Both the position numbers and the translations under genes were made by a program. Under the pieces are notes generated by a model. The model ran no database searches. It saw only the letters and a program-made list of their open reading frames with translations, and was not told the DNA's origin. Of a stretch of 64,000 bases of DNA, positions 11,905 through 23,999 are shown one piece after another. Position 1 is the first letter of the stretch, and each line of letters begins with the position of its first letter. This DNA comes from Gigantopelta aegis (lineage: Eukaryota; Mollusca; Gastropoda; Neomphalida; Peltospiridae), in NCBI RefSeq assembly GCF_016097555.1, contig NC_054704.1, positions 79,982,391 to 80,046,390 of the forward strand, given 5' to 3'.

Positions 11905-12552
11905 AGGAACTGTCCTGGGTTTCTTGTCATTGTTAAGATGTTGCCGACTGACAGATTGCTTACTAAAACAGCATATTAAATACACTGAGGCCCATTTCAC
12001 AAAACATCGTAAGTTTACGTCTGCGACTAGAAGTTATACCGGACATACGTTTACACGTGTTTGGCATCTATTTCACACAGAATATTACATCAGTTTAGAA
12101 GATGGATCATTTTAAGTACAAAAGAAAATGAAATATGTGTACTTCATACTATATTAGTGTTATGTTAGTGGCAATTAGGATCGTGGTTTAGTCGTAGATT
12201 TACGTTTACGTGCATACCGAGACTTACGATGCTTTGTGAAACTGGGTCCTGTTTTGCACAAAGATAACACTGGCAGCATATTAAATCCGTTTCTGATCGT
12301 CCTAGTATTTGTAATAGGTCAGGCAACATTTTGTTTCCTAATATATTATTTTTCGAACAAAATTAAATTCCTGGCAGACCAAATCCAGTTTGTGCTACTT
12401 ACAACATTAGGACGACCAGAAACACACAGAAATATACATATACTGATATTCTAAACAAGAAACTACATTTGGTGTGCAAGTTTATAGTCGTTAAAAGATT
12501 TTATTAGTAGGAAACATCTTACAGTGGCAGCAGACTCAGGACCGTCTATTAA
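11901..12552. mobile_element. Palindromic TTAA-flanked MITE, copy 2 (interrupted)
   Basis: Begins at the TTAA that ends copy 1 and ends at the TTAA (12549) that begins copy 3. The ends are diverged ('aggaactgtcctgggtttct' and 'gcagcagactcaggaccgtc'). It carries the nested MITE 11989-12249 and is the oldest-looking of the three. Confidence 0.7.
11989..12249. mobile_element. MITE nested in the TTAA palindrome
   Basis: Terminal inverted repeats 'ggcccatttcacaaaacatc' and, in reverse complement, 'ggacccagtttcacaaagca', each continuing with 'cgtaagt'; about 260 bp. The motif 'cacaaagc' with ends in GGCCC is shared with the smaller element at 17538-17647. It interrupts the left half of copy 2, so it inserted later. 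Confidence 0.7.
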
Positions 12553-12923
12553 AGGGACATTCCTGAGTTTGCTGCCTTGTAAGATTTTTCCGACTAATAA
12601 AATATTTCTACGATTAATCTTACATATTAAATACATTTTCTTGTTTAGAATATCAGTGTCTGTATATTCCATGTGTTTCTGGTCGTTTTAATATTTGTAA
12701 GAAGCCCAAACTGGATTCTGTCTTCAAATAATTTTGTACGTACGAAAAAAATAGTTTTTAGGAAATAAAATGAAATTTAACCTAGTACCTATATTAGAAC
12801 GACCACGTTTAACATACAGCCACTAATAATTTATGCAGAAAAATATATTTGATATGTAATTACAGTCGTCAAAAAGTCGATAACATCGTAAAAATTGCAG
12901 CAAACTCAAGAATGTCCCTTTAA
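12549..12923. mobile_element. Palindromic TTAA-flanked MITE, copy 3
   Basis: TTAA at 12549 and 12920. Left end 'agggacattcctgagtttgc', right end 'cagcaaactcaagaatgtccct'. Its central palindrome 'cgtacgtacg' is near 12734. Similar in length to copy 1 (about 375 bp). Confidence 0.8.
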
Positions 12924-13021
12924 TTTAAGAAGAGCATTTTTCACCCAGTAGGCTAGAGTGACGTCCAGCACTGGATTCGTCTCTTTATAGGGTTTTAATT
13001 CCTGCACATTCTTTACATGGG

Positions 13022-13357
13022 GAGGGGAGATGTAGCCCAGTGGTACAGCGCTTGCTCGATGCGCGGTCGGTGTGGGATCGATCCCCGTCGGTGGGCCCAT
13101 TGGGTTATTTTTCGTTCCAGCCAGTGCACCACGACTGGTATATTAAAGACCTTGGTATGTACTACCCTATCTGTAGGATGGTGCATATAAAAGATCCCTT
13201 GCTGCTAATCGAAAAGAGTAGCCCATGAAGTGACGACAGCGGGTTTCCTCTCTCATTATATGTGTGGTCCTTCACCATATGTTTGACGTCATATAACTGT
13301 AAATAAAATATGTTGAGTGCGTCGTTAAATAAAACATTTCTTTCTTTCTTTCTTTCT
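13022..13357 (+). mobile_element. tRNA-headed SINE, head type A
   Basis: The head 'gatgtagcccagtggtacag' and 'gggatcgatccccgtcggtg' correspond to A- and B-box-like parts of a tRNA-derived promoter. The body includes 'gtgcaccacgactggtatat' and 'ataaaagatcccttgctgct', and the 3' end is 'gtcgttaaataaaacattt' with a (TTTC)n tail. A 13-bp target duplication (ttctttacatggg) flanks it at 13009-13021 and 13358-13370. That indicates LINE-machinery insertion. Confidence 0.88.
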
Positions 13358-13370
13358 TTCTTTACATGGG

Positions 13371-14530
13371 TGATTCTCAATTTAAATAAGATTTCAATAT
13401 TAATAGCAAATGGAATAAAATACGTAGTGATATAGTCAGTCAATTATTTGCATCGCACTTGCCGTCTAAGTGCTGACCTCGTGACGTGAAATTGTAAGAG
13501 GGAGTGTCATCAGAAGACGCCATGATATAAGACCTTTAAACGTTTTTATTGGTTATATTGTACCACTTTAGCAGCTCGCTAATCCGAAAGCATTCCAAAC
13601 GTTCAGATAATATCCTGACCCTTATCTTTGAAATATGCCTTAAATGTAAACAATTGTTTAACGTCTTTAGAATACTAAAAATTAACATTGTTATAGTTCT
13701 AAGGCACTGCAAATAATTAAAATCAAAATGATAACGAATATTTTAAAATAGAACCAAAAGAAATTTCTTGCAATTATATGCCTTCTTTCCTCCTTTATAT
13801 CTTGGTCAAAATATTTTAGAATGTTTGCAGAGTGCACGTTTTAAAAATGCACTTACAAGTCTGTAAAGCAGTATTCAAGTACTACAAGTAGAATGTTTTA
13901 TGTCCTCGAATTTTCGCTCGTTAGTTTGAAATACGAGCAGGCGTCAACACGCAATATCAATGGTTTCTCTTACGCCTACAGTGCTCATATTGATTTATCT
14001 AAGTACCACTTGAAAGGTGGGCTTAGGGGCCCAATTCGCTTAAAAGCTGCCTTCTTGTGTCGATAGAACAGTAGCACCAAAGCAGAAGTCCGTCCTTTAC
14101 ATCTATATCAGGAAGGATATGGTGGAGTGACCGTCGCATAGCATGATTGGACAGCACAAAGGGTTTGTGCTTTGTGTGGACTACACCCTGTAAGGCTGCC
14201 TTCCGGAGTTCGAAAGCTAAGGTAGCAGATCAATAGTCACTGTTGTTGATGAGAAGACCATGGGTGTGGACGAATACGATTATAGACTAGCTATTCAATG
14301 AAGATTATTTCTTCGCAAATGGCTGTTTGTCATCTGGCATTTCAATGAAGTGTTGTACTTTTAACAATATTCCACAGAGTATGCTACAGCCTTTTGGCGG
14401 TAATGATGACTTCATAAAACCAACCACTTCAAGTATTTCATTCCTGGGAAAAAAAAAATTATACTAAAAAGTATTAAAATGTCTGTTTTTAAATTCTAAA
14501 TGAACAATATGCTTTATTGTGTTGTTTCAG
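13371..14530. other. Spacer and possible 5'UTR of the next gene
   Basis: No coding exon is visible. A strong 3' splice site (ttgtgttgtttcag) ends at 14530. A non-coding 5' exon could therefore lie upstream, possibly in the less AT-rich stretch 14040-14260. Confidence 0.35.
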
Positions 14531-14967
14531 TTTTGGACAAAGAATAGTAAATAATCCACTGAGAGTACCATATCACTTTGGGTTACCGTGTTGTTATCGA
14601 CTGAAAGTCGTTCTGTATACAAGAGCTTTGGCAAACAGTTTGAATGACATTCGAGATATTTAAGAAAGTTATATATGTTCACGCTGTCATCTCGTTATAA
14701 AGATTTGATTTGTGATAAATCTACACGGACCACCTTTGCTTGAATCATATTCAGTCCAAGTGTGTAACTTCTATGACTTTTGTACTTGATCAAATACGAC
14801 AGAGCTGTTAAATTAATCAGCAGTGATTTTTAGCAATAAATATGATTGACGAGTTCTGTGCTTTATATGGCTTTCTTGCCATACAAAGTGATTTTTCTAT
14901 AACGCACAGTTTGTATTGAATCGAATTGGTTTTGTCACAATACAAGTTGTACACAAACGGTTGGATT

Positions 14968-16029
14968 ATGGTATCGACTGAAAATTATGACATTCTCTGT
15001 GATCTGTCGTCTGTTTGTCTTGGGGACCTTTCGAAAAACAGACGCCTCATGGATATCAAGCGGGGACGTGGCTATCTTAAGACAATCGACAGTTTAGCAC
15101 AGGAACAATGGACTGCATACGGCAAAACACCATTACTGGCAGCTAGGGTACGCGATTTACGTTTGGGGCCGGTAGAAGCCAAGGATAGATATTCCACAGA
15201 TTCACAAGGGCATGATCATAAAGTTTTACTTGGTGACAAAGCATCCAAAATAAGTGCATCGCCTTTTCCTAACAAAACACTAGCTGCTAATTCTCCTGGA
15301 TTCACTGGTGTTCCACAAGATAAAGCAAATGGATACTCCAGTCAAAGGATTAAGGGAACAAGCAAGGTTGGTCGTACAGACTATTTCAATACATGGGGGT
15401 CGAGGGAATGGGATTACGAGGACAAACTGGTCCCTGAAAACTATCCAAGGATCGTCATGCCGAAGCAGGGAATCATGATGAGTCGTGTGGCGAAAAACAA
15501 ACATAATCGTCGGTTTCGAACCAAGACCGATTTCCGATCGCGAAATGGAACCATCGGAATAATAACTCCCCAAAAACCTGTGCCTTTCGTTGAACAAGCA
15601 GGAAATATTAGTGTTGTGGAAAGCTTCGACCCGGAGACCCTAAAACGCGAGAAGACGTACCTGATGCTCAAAAGAATAGACCAACTCTTGCACCCCAATC
15701 GTGTTTTCAAAGCAGACGTCACGTCGTCAGAGCTAGAAGTGCATTCGACTGTTTCGAGTCTCACCGATTCGATGGAGGATACAAACATTTTGTGTAGTTT
15801 AAACAATATGTGTAGTTTAAACAATATGCCATCAAGAAGGAAAACATTTCTGCAAAATGGACTTAACAAACGACTGAAAACTAAAGAATATTTTAACAGC
15901 CATAGTTGCCCGTCCTTTCTTTCGGCAATAGTTCAAAAGTTTGGAAAATCTGAAGTTGATAGTTACTACAAATGCGAGCAGTGGGTGGAAAGATGTTTTG
16001 TGGATTCTCCCAGCAAGTCGGCTAATTAA
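14968..16029 (+). CDS. Uncharacterised protein, single long coding exon
   Basis: The frame is open from about 14926, but the first ATG is at 14968 (context attATGG, good for initiation), giving 353 residues. The product is basic and hydrophilic with no signal peptide or membrane segment. Notable parts: KRGRGYLKTIDSLAQEQW near the N-terminus, a Trp/Tyr-rich patch (TDYFNTWGSREWDYEDK), an Arg/Lys-rich stretch (AKNKHNRRFRTKTDFRSR), and a C-terminal Cys/Trp segment (YYKCEQWVERCFVD). Base composition is less AT-rich than the flanks and the frame runs over 1 kb, so it is very likely a real gene. A splice acceptor at 14530 suggests that the coding exon carries a long 5'UTR. A polyadenylation signal AATAAA is at 16277. 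An 18-bp in-frame duplication (15793-15828) repeats CSLNNM. I do not recognise the family. Confidence 0.8.
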   Translation: MVSTENYDILCDLSSVCLGDLSKNRRLMDIKRGRGYLKTIDSLAQEQWTAYGKTPLLAARVRDLRLGPVEAKDRYSTDSQGHDHKVLLGDKASKISASPFPNKTLAANSPGFTGVPQDKANGYSSQRIKGTSKVGRTDYFNTWGSREWDYEDKLVPENYPRIVMPKQGIMMSRVAKNKHNRRFRTKTDFRSRNGTIGIITPQKPVPFVEQAGNISVVESFDPETLKREKTYLMLKRIDQLLHPNRVFKADVTSSELEVHSTVSSLTDSMEDTNILCSLNNMCSLNNMPSRRKTFLQNGLNKRLKTKEYFNSHSCPSFLSAIVQKFGKSEVDSYYKCEQWVERCFVDSPSKSAN

Positions 16030-16276
16030 GATACCAGTTGTACCAGATATTTCTGACAATTCTGCGCATTCTCCAATTGGTTGTGAAGTTAATATCAGGG
16101 GTTGTAAAATATCATGTGCATCGTTGCAGTGGGTCTGAATTTAGTCAATATAAGCTTTGTGTTTTTATTGATATTTTAGCAAATTAAAGTAAGGACACAG
16201 CGCCTGATCATGAGTTTCTAAAATAGAATGAGCGCTTGAGGCCGATATAAATATCTGATGTTCATTGTTGTTTTCT

Positions 16277-16282
16277 AATAAA
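16277..16282 (+). terminator. Polyadenylation signal AATAAA
   Basis: Canonical hexamer 250 bp after the stop codon of the uncharacterised gene, in an AT-rich context. Confidence 0.5.
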
Positions 16283-16442
16283 ATGTAAAGGTGCATTTTA
16301 TTGATTAGTAATATCGAATTACAATTTTTTTAATGCTGAAATATTTCAAGACCTCAACCCACCCCTCCCCACCACGCGTCACCATGCCGGTGTAAACTGT
16401 AACGGCTTAATGCAATGTTTAATTATTAAATTAATTCATAAG

Positions 16443-16837
16443 AGTGACCGGCCTCGGTGGCGTCGTGGCAGGCCATCGGTCTACAGGCTGGTAGGTACTG
16501 GGTTCGGATCCCAGTCGAGGCATGGGATTTTTAATCCAGATACCGACTCCAAACCCTGAGTGAGTGCTCCGCAAGGCTCAATGGGTAGGTGTAAACCACT
16601 TGCACCGACCAGTGATCCATAACTGGTTCAACAAAGGCCATGGTTTGTGCTATAAAAGATCCCGCAAATAAAAGATCCCATGCTGCCTGTCGTAAAAAGA
16701 GTAGCCTATGTGGCGACAGCGGGTTTCCTCTAAAAACAGTGTCAGAATGACCATATGTTTGACGTCCAATAGCCGATGATAAGATAAAAAAATCAATGTG
16801 CTCTAATGGCGTCGTTAAATAAAACAAACTTTACTTT
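16443..16837 (+). mobile_element. tRNA-headed SINE, head type B, with target duplication
   Basis: The head 'gaccggcctcggtggcgtcg' with a B-box-like 'ctgggttcggatcccagtcg' differs from head A. The tail is related ('gtcgttaaataaaacaaact'). A 12-bp target duplication (ttaattcataag) lies at 16431-16442 and 16838-16849. Confidence 0.88.
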
Positions 16838-16849
16838 TTAATTCATAAG

Positions 16850-18130
16850 TGTGTAATGAAATAAAAAAAAACCTTTTAAAATCTATTAGGCCCTGTAAGA
16901 TCTATATTGGGCCTGTGCCCGAACTCTTTTATAATATATATATATATATATATTTAATGCATGTACGCACGATGCATTGTCAATGGCACTGATCTATGTA
17001 AAATTAAATTTATTTATTCCATTGCCAGTTTCACATTTGAGTAAAATATCCTTTTTATTAAACTGTTGTCCGATTCTTTTCTCCTCTTTTTTAAAAATTA
17101 TTTTTGTTTTTTTTGTTGTTTAGTTAAAAATATAAAATAAAAATTCAGATATTTTATAATATATATATATATATTATTGAAGTAAATGTACATATTAAAT
17201 CTAAACATCCCAAATCAAATAGTTTATAAATATAATAAGAAATTATTTTGCAAATATTGTTAATGTAAATATCTGCTTACTCCTATGTAAATGTACTCGC
17301 AAAATTATTTCATTACTGGTAACATAAAAATTCATGTTTGATAAAGCAATGTAACATAATACACTAACGTATGATTTTCTATTGTGTTTTCGTCTATTGT
17401 GTCTTCTCCTGTTACCAAACCCATGCATAATATTGCAGTGTTTGGCGTGATTCGAACAAATAAACAAAAACAACTTCTCGCTAGTGTAGATCGATTTCAA
17501 TCACTATATTATTATGATCGTAAGTCATGCCACATCAGGGCCCCCGTTCCACAAAGCGATCTTAGCGCTAAGATTACCTTAAGTGCATGTGTCAGCTGTG
17601 CAGTTACGGTGATCTTAGGGCTAAGATCGCTTCGTGGAAAGCGGCCCAGGGCCGTAACTAAGTGGGAGACGGGGAGGGGGCGGGGGCGGATGTCTACATT
17701 CTAAAAAATACGATGTGTTCATTTTATTGTCATTAGTATTATGTTCCTTCTTTTTCTTATTTGAATTCATTCTTATTTCATTCCGATCTGACAGCTATCT
17801 TTCAACTTGTTTTCTGTCCACCTCCACATCCCAAACCGCCACATCCCTTGTCTCAACCTCAGCAGGTGCCACACACCTGTCATTTAGACCAACTTTAGCG
17901 GTAGGCCAAGATTGACCAATGCGGAGAGTGTGTCCAGTGGTTACTTCTGGCATTGTTAACATGCACTTAAATTATAATCACCTTCTACATGTAGGCTAAA
18001 TACTTACCTTTTCAGAGACTGAATCCGGGGTAGGCGTGCCTGAACCGTAAGAATATGGGCACTTTAATACAGTTTATTGGCGGCAGACGACGATATTGCC
18101 ACGTGGGTGCAGGTGCACTCCCACACTTTC
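16850..18130. other. Gene-free AT-rich spacer
   Basis: Holds (AT)n runs near 16935 and 17158 and the small MITE at 17538-17647; otherwise nothing recognisable. Confidence 0.6.
17538..17647. mobile_element. Short TIR MITE (about 110 bp)
   Basis: Begins 'gggcccccgttccacaaagc' and ends with the inverse 'gcttcgtggaaagcggccc'. The inverted match continues inward through 'gatcttagcgctaagat'. It is a small hairpin element with no coding capacity. Confidence 0.75.
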
Positions 18131-18145
18131 TCATTTTCCCTCTTT

Positions 18146-18272
<127 letters not shown>

Positions 18273-18274
18273 AT

Positions 18275-18870
18275 AGGCGTTTCTATAAGTCAAAGAAGAA
18301 ATACTTCCACGCGGTAAAACGTGCTGTAATCATCTTAGAAACATAATTTATAACGATTGACCCCTGCACGTGCTGTAACCTCACCGTGGTGCAGGGGTGT
18401 AACATTCTCTTTGAGAATGACCAATACAGCACAAAATTGAAATTTTGAGTAAAAGTCAGTATCTATCTGTGATATTTGTATTTTTGCTTTACACTGTTTT
18501 TATTTAAATCTTGAATTGATTTATTTAAATCTTGAATTGATGTTGATCATCACTTTATTTGTTTGCATTACCATAGTTTGACACCCAATAGCCGATGTAT
18601 TTTTCGTGCTGGGGTGTCGTTAAACATTTATTCATATTTATAACGATTGAAGTAAGTTTTGAGAATAAAAATAATGAATACCAGAAAGAAAAGTCGATAT
18701 GGGGTTGCGAATGCAACGCAAATTATGCAACGCATATTGTAATTAACGTGTTTATTAGTCAAAGAAGATAAATGTGGTTTAATTATCTTAAAAACATGAT
18801 TTATAATTAAAATAATTTTTGAGAATAAAAATAATAAATAGGAAAAGTCGATTACAATAGGGGTTGCGTT
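18275..18870. repeat. Diverged direct repeats
   Basis: The stretch 'agtcaaagaaga ... aaaacgtgctgtaatcatcttag' near 18290 recurs near 18757, and 'ttgagaataaaaataat' with 'aaaagtcgat' and 'ggggttgcg' occurs near 18658 and again near 18820. A SINE 3' fragment (about 18577-18635) lies between them. Confidence 0.5.
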
Positions 18871-18917
18871 GCGACTGCACTGCTATACAGGGGCAACTTC
18901 CAGTGTAGCACCCCGTC

Positions 18918-18919
<2 letters not shown>

Positions 18920-18956
<37 letters not shown>
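18920..18956. repeat. (AC)n microsatellite
   Basis: An uninterrupted AC run of about 36 bp. Confidence 0.95.
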
Positions 18957-18958
<2 letters not shown>

Positions 18959-19973
18959 GTTTACAGGTACACAGTTCGGGAAAAACAAAGTTTTTTTAAA
19001 TTCTACAGATCCATCATCTAGTATATATTCTTTGGATAGGAAATGTTACGATCCTAGAATGGCTTAATACTACATGTTAACATGACGTCCCGTGAAATGG
19101 CGAACTTGTAAGTTTAGTTCAATATTCAGGTTGTACCCTATGGGGCGCCGTTTGTCACTTTCTGATTTACCTTACGGATTTATAAATCATTAACAATTCA
19201 GCAATATATATAACATACATACATACATACATACATTTGCGGGCGATTCGGTGCCACAGGTTCGAGTCCCAGCAACGTCATGGGACAAATTGTGAGGCCA
19301 GAAAGGATTTAATTATCCCCTGCGCCAGTGCGTTAATATCTATGTATGTAACAGTCAACCTCGACATACATACAATATATAGATATTCATACAATACATA
19401 CATATATACATACATGCAAAACCAGGATATATAAATCCGGCGTTTAACATGCGAATTATGAGAGAGAACAGACACACCCTTTCTCTTCTATATATGTTTT
19501 TAATTATGAAATAAAGGTGATTCGGCGTGTCAGGTTTTAATCAGTTTCTCACTCTGTGGAGGTGTTTTAAAAAAAAAAAAAAAAAATCAACATTGGACTG
19601 GACGTGTGGGAGGAGGGTTGGACGGAGGGTGGCGTGGTTTATGTTTTGGTGGATGGGGACTGTGTATAGCTTTAAATTACGTTAACGACTAAGTTTGACT
19701 TTCCTGGCAATTAATTTAAACATTTTTCACATGAGTTATGTCTCTTGAACTTAGGAGATATGCAAACTTGTTTTCCGGACTTTGGTTTTGCAATACCTGA
19801 AGATACTGAGATGAAATTTTGTATATGGCTTTATCATGTATTGCTACAGATCCAGTTTAACTTTCATGGTGATTTATAAATTGTTCATAAAGTTGTTCGG
19901 CCCGGTAGGGGACATGTAGGTCTATTACTTTAGTAACTTAGCATTACGGTTCTCCCAGAATGCTTGTTTATAA

Positions 19974-20500
19974 ATCACTATAGTGCGTATTTGTATGGCG
20001 GTCTGGCTGACATATTCACTTCCAGAAAGAGGTCTCTTCTTTATAGAGTGGCAGGCAACTTGTGTGAGTGATCCCTATCTGTCTGATAACAAAACGATGC
20101 ATTTATTAGCTTACAGATTATTCGGGACGATTCGTCCACTATGAAAAATCACGTTTGGACGATTCGTCCACTAGATTTTGTTTTCGAGTTATTTATCTAA
20201 CAGTTCGTCAAAAGACTAAATAGACGTATACATACACCATGTCCACGCAATGAATACGTAACACATATGTTGTTTGGTTTTTGTTTTATTTTTTTGTGTT
20301 TGTTTTTTTATGTACTAGTTGTGTTCGGAGGAGTGAGGGAAATGTGAGTTTACAGACTATGCTACACATTTACTTCACCACTTAGTGTGTACTTTTATGG
20401 CGGTCTTTGGCTTACAGTTACATATTCACTTCCAGAAAGGGTTCTTTTTTTGTAGAGTGGTCAAGGTACTCCCGTGCGAGTGGTCCGTGTCAGGTCAGGT
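19974..20500. repeat. Pair of diverged direct repeats
   Basis: 'ttgtatggcggtctggctga' with 'catattcacttccagaaag' and 'tagagtggcaggcaact' near 19990-20060 recurs as 'tttatggcggtctttggctt', 'catattcacttccagaaag' and 'tagagtggtcaaggtact' near 20393-20470. This is probably an old segmental duplication or two copies of an unrecognised repeat. Confidence 0.5.
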
Positions 20501-20749
20501 CATAGGGCTTTACGTGCACATTCAGAGCAAGCTGTTGTAGTGCACGCCTATCCTGGGCACAAGAGCCGGCTCCTTCGTCCAGGACAGAAAAAAAAAATGT
20601 ATCCGTCTTGTAAGAAAATATTTTATTTATTCGCCTTCATTAGAAAATATTGTATTTATTCGCCTTCAGATGGCCCGGTTGTTGCGCCAATATTTTGGCA
20701 AGAAACGAATTTTTACAAGTTTTTAAAAATGAAATTGGTCAGTAATTGA

Positions 20750-23300
20750 AAGTGAATCAAATAAGCTAGAACCATTTGAAAATTGTTTAGAACACCTCCG
20801 CTCACCCTGCTACAAGACGGGGACACTCACACCCCTTCGCTTTCCCAATGTCAAATTCCTTCCGATTCCTTCAAAGTTTTATCTTGATTTATATCAATTT
20901 AAGGATGGCTAATTTAATTAAATAATTTGTTTAATCCAATATGGCTACTATACTGCTCATCATTCAAAACAGCTGCCAAAATTATGAAATTTTCTAATGG
21001 GTTCACCAAATATAAATCCCCTTAATGTTTTAATCTTGTATATTTATTGCCACAGTATTGCAGCAAGTTGATAATCAGATAGAAAATAACGCAAAGTGGC
21101 TATCACAAATAAAGAATTGTTAACAGTCATGACATCTAATATTCAGACTTGGTCAAACATGCTCACAAAAATACGATACCTAGACTGTGTGTGTTCAAAT
21201 TATGCCTGTATTCAGCATTTCATACGCAAATAGTTGATGATTGATATACGTGTAATTCATATGGCAGTTTATCGATGCTCTAGTTATTATTTCATAAATT
21301 ATAATAATGAATTCATTTTTATGGGATTTTATTTAATGGGGGGGGGGGGGGGGGGACTGATCAACTATTCCATTCATAAATTATGGGTTTGTTTTTTTCT
21401 TTCCCTTTTTTCTTGCCAATTTGGTAAATAGAGTATACGCTACTACAAGCAGTTCTTTAAAGGGACATTCCTGAGTTTGCTGCAATTTTTAAGATGTTAT
21501 CGACTAACAGAGACTTTTTAACGATTGTAATTACATATCAAATATATTTTTCTGCATAAAATATTAGTGACTGTATATTAAACGTGTTTCTGATCGTTCT
21601 AATATTTGTATTAGGTTAAATGCCATTTTATTTCGTAAAATATGTTTTTTCGTACGTACGAAAATATTTGAAGACAAAATCCAGTTTGAGCTTCTTACAA
21701 ATATTAAGACGACCAGAAACACATTGAATATACATACACTGATATTCTAAACAAGAACATATATTTAATATGTAAGTTTAATCGTAGAAATATTTTATTA
21801 GTCGGAAACATCTTACAATGCAGCAAACTCAGGAATGGCCTAGCACTCCTAAGCTCAACTTTAAATATATTTATGTTTAGAATGATTTCACTTATGATGC
21901 CCCTAGCCCATCTCCTAATACAGAAAATGGGGAAGTATTCCATGAAACAGGTTACCAGTTCCTTTTTGGGTGTTTTCGTTTTAACTGCCAAAACTTTGAC
22001 CAAAACATGAGTTACCTTTATGTAGAGATACGAAATATTCCAAAGCTCTGAATCCCTGCTGTTTATTAGTGACTCTTGATTGAAAGTTCCAATGGATTTC
22101 CGAGTGGTGATAAACGATGGCTACCGTTCAGAAACGGGCCCCGGACAGCTGTAGACCTACTTGTCCAAACACTGGCAAGATAAAGGTAGAAAACGGAGAA
22201 TAGCTGGTCTCAGTCAAATCTTATTAAAGCTGTCAGACTAAGATGATTTTCTTACAAATAATGCCACCTAAAAGGTCAGAACTCGTTGCTGACTACTTGT
22301 TGTCCTGGGTTGTTGGGTTTTTTTTTACGCGTGGATAGGACATCTATCATTTGCATTACAAGCTGAATTGTTGTTTTTTTGTTGTTTTTTTTAAACGCAG
22401 AAGTTTAAGCATTGTAAATGTATGTAGTTATACGCGTGTAAAACATAAGCTTTGTGAATCCGACTCTATGTTTTTCAAATTACTGATACAACACTGTTGA
22501 GCAGTATGGTGGCCATCTTGGATTTTGAAAATTATTTAATCGAAGTAAACCTCCTTGAATTGATATAAATCGATACACAAATTATCCACATCGACCAATA
22601 TTTACATATATAAGATGTTCATGCTACTTCCCAGCAAATACATTAAAAATAATAATAATAAAAAAAATAATAATAATTTGTTGGGGGGGGGGGGGATTCC
22701 GAGGGTTGGATTCATGTTATCAAAACCACTGAGCATCATCGGATTCATTGGACAAACTCCATTAAGAATCAACTTCAAACACAAAGTAAACACTTACCAA
22801 AAATATACCGAATCTATGACGGACTTTTGGGCAAGTGGAAAACAACGCGCGAATTTCGCAGAGAGGCATATTTAACAGCGACCTACAAATTTCCAGTAGC
22901 TTGTTGACAAGTTTATCCACCTAGGTTGTGATCCTGGATATATGTAGATATGATTTTAGTGGCAAACCTTCTACAGCACGTCGACCCCCCCCCCCCCCCC
23001 CCCCCCCCCCTTCCCCCAACCCAACCATGGGTATTTCACCAGGCGTATGTGAAGAAGGGTTGGGGTGGGATGGGGTCACAACCTGCTCCAAACGATTTTT
23101 TAAATATAATTTCCGCGAAACGTTCACTGGCCAATTTAGACCCCCCCCCCCCCCCTCCCATTTTTCATAATTTCCTGCACACGCAAACACCTAATTATTT
23201 CTTAATATATTGTATATTCTAACGTCAGTATTAGAATGTATAAAACGTTTATGCTTCGACAGTAAAACGTCTGAATATAAAAGATGGATTCCGTATTTCA
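20750..23300. other. Gene-free spacer with homopolymer G/C tracts
   Basis: Contains a G tract at about 21338-21355, a TTAA MITE copy (21457-21838), a G tract at about 22684-22694 and C tracts at about 22985-23010 and 23141-23156. No coding exon is seen. Confidence 0.6.
21457..21838. mobile_element. Palindromic TTAA MITE, copy 4 (right tip lost)
   Basis: TTAA at 21457, left end 'agggacattcctgagtttgc', central 'cgtacgtacg' near 21652 and right arm 'cagcaaactcaggaatg'. The final bases and the second TTAA are missing. Confidence 0.75.
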
Positions 23301-23315
23301 CTTCTTTGCCAAAGC

Positions 23316-23642
23316 GGGGCGGGACGTAGCCAAGTGGTAAAGCGTTCGCTTGATGCGCGGTCGGTCTAGGGCCGATCCCCGTCGGTGGGCCCATTGGGCT
23401 ATTTCTCGCCCCAGCCAGTGCACCACGACTGGTATATCAAAGGCCGTGGTATGTGTTATCCTGTCTGTGGGATGGTGCATATAAAAGATCCCTTGCTGCT
23501 AATCGAAAAAGAGTATCCTATAAAGTGGCGACAGGGGGTTTCCTCTCTCAATATCTGTGTGGTCCTTAACCATATGTACGAGGTCATATAACCGTAAATA
23601 AAATGTGTTGAGTGCGTCGTTAAATAAAAATTTCCTTCCTTC
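23316..23642 (+). mobile_element. tRNA-headed SINE, head type A, with 15-bp target duplication
   Basis: Head 'ggggcgggacgtagccaagt', B-box-like 'agggccgatccccgtcggtg', body and tail as in the 13022 copy. The perfect 15-bp duplication cttctttgccaaagc lies at 23301-23315 and 23643-23657, so both ends are intact. Confidence 0.9.
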
Positions 23643-23999
23643 CTTCTTTGCCAAAGCCTTCCGATAATTTAATAATACCGCTTCGTTTATCTCTCTTCAA
23701 GTCTAATGTAATCAGTTACTGTATAAATTCGACCAAAACGTCAGGAGCAACTCCAAACAATGTTAAGAATGTGGGTGATGTATAAATCCACTTTAAAGTG
23801 TCCGATTTGTCAAACAAACTTAATAATCAATAACAATCCTGCACAAATCCAACATCATATTAATATAAAAGCGTGTTTGTATATTTTGTGAAAGCTTTCA
23901 ATGGGTGATATTGCAAAAGCTTCATTCGAAAGCTGACCGATTCTGCGAAGATTAGTGCAATAAAGAACTAAACGTGTGGTTGTCCAAATATGTTTGATT

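Noticed and set aside
22928-23222. Proline-rich or glycine-rich frames
   Set aside because: Generated by poly-C tracts; the rest of each frame is unstructured AT-rich spacer.
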